Assembly (NCBI GenBank): GCA_947473445.1
Contig: CANJEU010000076.1
Span: 1-8,466 of the forward strand
Length of the DNA stretch: 8,466 bases
Direction: 5' to 3'
From: Fidelibacterota bacterium
GTDB lineage: Bacteria; Pseudomonadota; Alphaproteobacteria; Rhodospirillales; Rhodospirillaceae
Positions 5,634-8,466 of the stretch are shown piece after piece. The position numbers and the translations under genes were made by a program. Every line of letters begins with the position of its first letter. Position 1 is the first letter of the stretch. The notes beneath the pieces were generated by a model, which saw only the letters and a program-made list of their open reading frames with translations, did not search any database and had not been told where the DNA came from.

Positions 5634-7565
5634 CTAGCCTGCCAAGTCTAACGACCCTTGCTTCGGCTGCGCAGCCTCAAGGTAAGCGTTTGCATCAAGC
5701 CCCATCGATTGCAAAAACGGTGCATCCCGAAGCTTATTGCGCAAGCCCAACATGCGCTGCTCGGCCCTTCGGATGAAGACGTCGTAGGGCATTGCTCGAA
5801 TCAACACATTGTCGCCCTTTTTATCGTCGCCAATTTCCGTTGGATCGACTTTGGAGCCCAGCACGTAACAAGTGACGTTGGTGGCGTCAGAAATCAGGCC
5901 CTTTGCCTTAAGCTCTTTCACATATTTCCAAGGCTGCGCTTTCTCCTCAGAACCAATGGTCACGCCAACCTTCTTGATTTCGGCAACGACCAATCTTGCC
6001 ACACCCTGCACCTCATGGCCCAGGTCGTGGACGTCGCGGCTGTAAAAACCAACGCTACCGTCCGGTAAGATTACGAAGTCGGGTCGAAGGCGAGTACCAC
6101 TGGCCGCTGACCCAAGAAGTTTGCGTATGACCTCGGTCATACCGCGATTGCTCGTAAACTCCAGGCTCTCAAATTCAGGGCCGAAAACCCAGAGACTGCG
6201 CTCGAAAAGCGGTTGGAGATCGGCCACCTCGTCTAAGGACTGATCACGCAATTTGCGGTCCAGCTCCTCGATCAGCTTCAGGCGTGTCTGAATTTCATCT
6301 AACGCCATCTTGGCTGATCGCACGGTCCAGTCATTTAGAAGCTGATTGAGCGTATCAAGATCACCCGGCTTCAAGTCATGAAGTTGGCCGAGCAATGCAT
6401 ACTTCGACGTGGCGAGTTCAAGATTCGCCAAGATCACCGCAATTTGCTCCACCTCATCTGTCTTGATGCTCGGGCAGGTATCCACGACGCGGTCGACAAA
6501 CTGATTCCATCGATCTCTGCTGGCTGGAGGCATACGGCTCACCGCAGCTCCCACGTTCTCTTTGACTATGTTCTTGGCCTCTCGTCGACGCTGCTCAGTT
6601 GCGTTCGCGATCTTCTCGCGTATGCGTTCGTGCACTGAGGCTTTGGTCGCGGTCCATGCCTCATTCGTGGCTTCAAATCCGCTCCAGTCAGCCTTCACGG
6701 CATCCGCAAGAAAATCCGCGCGAACGATGAAGAGGAATCGTTTCGCTTCAGTCGTCCGACCATCGAGAATTCGTTCATCATCAAATCCGACCCAACTCGG
6801 CGTGCCGACAAGGCGCGCATTAACCCGCCACGCAATCCCATGCTGCTTGGTCGTTTTATCCGCTTTCTGAAGATCAATGACGTATAGATGCGCGATGCCA
6901 AGGCCCGGCACGGGGACGTCTTCCTCAGACAGAGACCTTTGGGGTATGTCGTCGAAAGTCACATTTGTGCCATCGACCGAGACCGTGAAACTCGGATCGA
7001 TCAAGAAGCGCGAGCCGATCTCCTCGCGCACGGTTTGTGCAGTGACGTTGACGCCTTGCCCCAGAGGCGTGGAGATTTCTGTGCCATGACCCGCGACACC
7101 TGTACGTGTACCGATGACCCGAAGCTCGAAGGGACGTGAGGACACACTACGGCGCACCTCAAATGTAACTTCATTTCCATCGCGCCAGGTGCGGACAGTG
7201 TATGGATCACCAAACCGGAAGGCCGCGTGTCGTCCACGGCCATTACGACCGTAGGTTCGTCGTTTCGGGTAATCCTTGATCTCCGTCGGGGGATCGGCCT
7301 CAATGCCCTCTTCAGCGACTTTGTTGTAGTCGATGGTGCTCCAGCGACGTTCGAAGTCCGCGCGGCTCATCCCCTTGCCATTGTCCCGTATCGAGAACGG
7401 GATTTTTGATCCTCGCTCGGGCCATATGATATCGACTTGGGTCGCCCAAGCGTCCCACGCGTTGGCAACGAGTTCGACTATCGCCACCACGGGATCAGTG
7501 ATGATCGGACCCGCGTGGCGTTCCAAGAAGCGCCCGTCGAAAAGAACACCTTGCTCGCTCGCCAT
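5634..7565 (-). CDS. GHKL ATPase with C-terminal PD-(D/E)xK-like nuclease domain
   Basis: The product has 643 residues, starting at ATG 7565 with AGGGGA close upstream. The N-terminus is a GHKL (Hsp90/MutL/MORC-type) ATPase: N-box ELVANAWDA (E31, N35, D38), G1 box DNGKGM (61-66), a glycine/arginine lid YGRNGRGRHAAFRFG (105-119), and GTEIS (161-165). A helical middle region rich in charged residues (about 300-450) follows. The C-terminus has LFERSLWVFGPEF (453-465), RPDFVIL with D496, VVAEIKK with E529 and K531, and QPWKYVKEL (from Q544). This D...E-x-K plus Q...Y pattern is that of PD-(D/E)xK nucleases such as Shedu-like (DUF4263) domains. GHKL ATPases fused or linked to nuclease domains are known from bacterial MORC-like proteins near restriction systems. 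ATP-gated DNA cleavage in phage defence is inferred. It converges with the HNH-HIT gene and starts 170 bp from the tRNA. Confidence 0.85.
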   Translation of the reverse strand: MASEQGVLFDGRFLERHAGPIITDPVVAIVELVANAWDAWATQVDIIWPERGSKIPFSIRDNGKGMSRADFERRWSTIDYNKVAEEGIEADPPTEIKDYPKRRTYGRNGRGRHAAFRFGDPYTVRTWRDGNEVTFEVRRSVSSRPFELRVIGTRTGVAGHGTEISTPLGQGVNVTAQTVREEIGSRFLIDPSFTVSVDGTNVTFDDIPQRSLSEEDVPVPGLGIAHLYVIDLQKADKTTKQHGIAWRVNARLVGTPSWVGFDDERILDGRTTEAKRFLFIVRADFLADAVKADWSGFEATNEAWTATKASVHERIREKIANATEQRRREAKNIVKENVGAAVSRMPPASRDRWNQFVDRVVDTCPSIKTDEVEQIAVILANLELATSKYALLGQLHDLKPGDLDTLNQLLNDWTVRSAKMALDEIQTRLKLIEELDRKLRDQSLDEVADLQPLFERSLWVFGPEFESLEFTSNRGMTEVIRKLLGSAASGTRLRPDFVILPDGSVGFYSRDVHDLGHEVQGVARLVVAEIKKVGVTIGSEEKAQPWKYVKELKAKGLISDATNVTCYVLGSKVDPTEIGDDKKGDNVLIRAMPYDVFIRRAEQRMLGLRNKLRDAPFLQSMGLDANAYLEAAQPKQGSLDLAG

Positions 7566-7670
7566 TTTCCCCTGGCTGCTTCTTACGGCCGTCGGCCGTT
7601 ACACTCTCGTCGATACATCAAACCAGTCTATGACGATCCACCGCCGACCAAAACAGTCCGTGAACATTCT

Positions 7671-7692
7671 TGCACTTACGGTGCACTTACGG
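7671..7692. repeat. Two tandem 11-bp repeats next to the tRNA
   Basis: TGCACTTACGG occurs twice with no gap (7671-7681, 7682-7692). The core GCACTTACG appears a third time at 7876-7884, on the other side of the tRNA, inside the rpoD terminator hairpin. Each copy can fold on itself (GCAC, short TTAC loop, GTGC or GCGC). The tandem pair lies in the 170-bp gap that must hold the promoter of the GHKL gene. Binding sites for a regulator or arm-type integrase sites are possible; neither is shown. Confidence 0.5.
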
Positions 7693-7735
7693 CGCATCCC
7701 TCAAAATGGAGGTGCGTCGTAACTCATTGAAAGAT

Positions 7736-7812
7736 TGGTGGGCCCGGCAGGACTTGAACCTGCAACCAGACCGTTATGAGCGGCCTGCTCTAACCAATTG
7801 AGCTACAGGCCC
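7736..7812 (-). tRNA. tRNA-Ile2 with CAU anticodon (lysidine type)
   Basis: A complete cloverleaf is on the minus strand: acceptor GGGCCTG pairs with CGGGCCC (one T-G pair), D arm GCTC...GAGC, anticodon stem GGCCG/CGGTC with loop CTCATAA, and T arm GCAGG-TTCAAGT-CCTGC. The discriminator is A73 and the 3' CCA is encoded. The anticodon CAT could mean Met or the minor Ile tRNA. The C4-G69 and C5-G68 pairs, which TilS uses to tell tRNA-Ile2 from tRNA-Met in E. coli, and the overall resemblance to E. coli tRNA-Ile2 favour Ile2, which reads AUA after lysidine modification. Its 3' end points into the accessory region. Confidence 0.9.
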
Positions 7813-7866
7813 ACCGTGTTTCGCCTTTGCCCGAACAGCGGCAGCGAAACTTATCCCCCAGCAGCA

Positions 7867-7896
7867 AAATGGCCAGCACTTACGTGCCGGCCATTT
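7867..7896 (-). terminator. Intrinsic terminator of rpoD
   Basis: A 13-bp stem with one mismatch (AAATGGCCAGCAC, 7867-7879, and GTGCCGGCCATTT, 7884-7896) has a TTAC loop and, on the minus strand, ends in TTTTGC. It begins 25 bp after the rpoD stop and separates rpoD from the tRNA gene. The T run is short. Confidence 0.75.
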
Positions 7897-7921
7897 GGCA
7901 TCTTAATGACTTCGCTCGGCT

Positions 7922-8466
7922 TTAGTTGTCGAGGAAGCTGCGCAGCTTACGCGACCGGCTCGGGTGCTTCAGCTTACGCAAGGCCTTGGCTTCGATCTGG
8001 CGTATTCGCTCGCGCGTGACCGAGAACTGCTGGCCGACTTCTTCAAGCGTATGATCGGTGTTCATGCCGATGCCAAAGCGCATGCGCAGGACACGTTCTT
8101 CGCGGGCCGTGAGGCTGGCGAGCACGCGCGTGGTGGTTTCGCGCAGATTGCCATGGATCGCTGCGTCGAGCGGTTGAATCGCATTTTTGTCTTCAATGAA
8201 ATCGCCAAGATGGCTGTCTTCTTCGTCGCCGATCGGCGTTTCGAGCGAGATCGGCTCTTTAGCGATCTTGAGAACCTTGCGCACCTTCTCAAGCGGCATC
8301 TGCAGCTTTTCGGCCAATTCTTCCGGCGTCGGCTCGCGGCCGATTTCGTGAAGCATCTGGCGGCTGGTGCGCACCAGCTTGTTGATGGTTTAGATCAAGT
8401 GCACGGGGATGCGGATGGTGCGCGCCTGGTCGGCAATCGAACGGGTGATCGCCTGACGGATCCACC
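7922..8466 (-). CDS. rpoD: RNA polymerase sigma-70 factor RpoD, C-terminal part, with in-frame stop
   Basis: The minus strand reads from the window edge WIRQAITRSIADQARTIRIP (end of region 2.4 into 3.0), then VHLI, a TAA stop, TINKLVRTSRQM and REPTPEELAEKL (region 3), EPISLETPIGDEEDSHLGDF (region 3.2), REERVLRMRFGIG (region 4.1) and HTLEEVGQQFSVTRERIRQI (region 4.2, binding the -35 element), ending RKLRSFLDN. This is the primary housekeeping sigma factor of an alphaproteobacterium; the N-terminal two thirds are outside the window. All other visible positions fit a functional gene. The stop at 8392-8390 stands where GAA (Glu) is expected in V-H-M-I-E-T-I-N-K, so as written the gene is split. 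A GTG at 8374 lies downstream but would give only a fragment of regions 3-4. A base error is more likely than loss of an essential gene. Confidence 0.9.
8390..8392 (-). other. rpoD: Premature TAA codon in rpoD
   Basis: Minus-strand codons read GTG CAC TTG ATC TAA ACC ATC AAC AAG. The expected sequence is V-H-M-I-E-T-I-N-K, so one G-to-T change (C to A on the + strand at 8392) turns Glu into a stop. The matching residue in E. coli sigma-70 is E458, which with H455 contacts the extended -10 element. Confidence 0.85.

Noticed and set aside
5634..7565. HNH-HIT and GHKL genes as one operon or two-gene system
   Set aside because: They are transcribed toward each other and end 103 bp apart, so they cannot share a promoter; a functional link is not supported by the sequence alone.
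7694..7717. Hairpin CGCA-CCTC...GAGG-TGCG as a tRNA terminator
   Set aside because: The stem has a bulge and no T run follows on the minus strand, so it is not listed as a feature.
7739..7812. tRNA-Met reading of the CAT anticodon
   Set aside because: C4-G69 and C5-G68 and the overall match to tRNA-Ile2 favour the lysidine-modified isoleucine tRNA; elongator Met remains a minor possibility.
7922..8374. Complete small sigma factor starting at GTG 8374
   Set aside because: The GTG is the internal valine of the conserved INKLVRTSRQM stretch; homology continues upstream past the stop to the window edge.

Overview
The window looks like chromosomal DNA of an alphaproteobacterium, most likely of the Rhizobiales/Bradyrhizobium type. 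The evidence is the C-terminal half of a housekeeping sigma factor (rpoD) with the typical alphaproteobacterial sequence and ending, a tRNA-Ile2(CAU) just downstream of it, and flanks of roughly 60% G+C. This placement rests on recognised sequence character, not on a database search.

Layout from left to right. (1) Positions 3-947 hold the 3' part of an uncharacterised protein gene on the + strand, closed by a strong terminator that works in both directions. (2) A leucine-rich-repeat secreted protein (1850-1074, minus) lies 35 bp behind an AraC-family regulator (2845-1886, minus), so the two probably form an operon. A small secreted DUF6265 protein (2893-3342, plus) is divergent from the regulator with only 47 bp between start codons, which makes it a natural regulatory target. 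(3) A small membrane-anchored protein of unknown function (3887-3507, minus) follows. (4) Positions about 3930-7735 look accessory. They hold a 5'-truncated HNH_2 endonuclease remnant (4056-4481), an intact three-part protein with a helix-turn-helix-like N-terminus, an HNH nuclease and a HIT domain (4532-5530), and, tail to tail with it, a 643-residue GHKL ATPase whose C-terminus carries a PD-(D/E)xK-like nuclease signature (7565-5634). (5) The region ends at a complete tRNA-Ile2 (7812-7736, minus, CCA encoded), then the rpoD terminator and the rpoD 3' region, which runs off the window.

The accessory region sits immediately 3' of a tRNA gene, a classical integration position, and is made of nuclease and ATPase domains of the kind found in DNA-conflict (anti-phage or restriction) loci. 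No integrase is in the window. The HNH-HIT gene is clearly poorer in G+C than the flanks: 21/60 in 5161-5220 and 30/60 in 4561-4620, against 37/60 in 541-600 and in 7981-8040. The two intact nuclease genes converge and so are not one operon. A joint function is not shown; they may be independent cargo.

The most surprising single base is in rpoD. An in-frame TAA (minus strand, 8392-8390) replaces the GAA glutamate codon expected in region 3.0 of an otherwise well-preserved essential gene. A base error at a contig edge is the simplest explanation, but it should be checked. No stretch over 300 bases lacks a gene, and no CRISPR array, rRNA or insertion sequence was seen.
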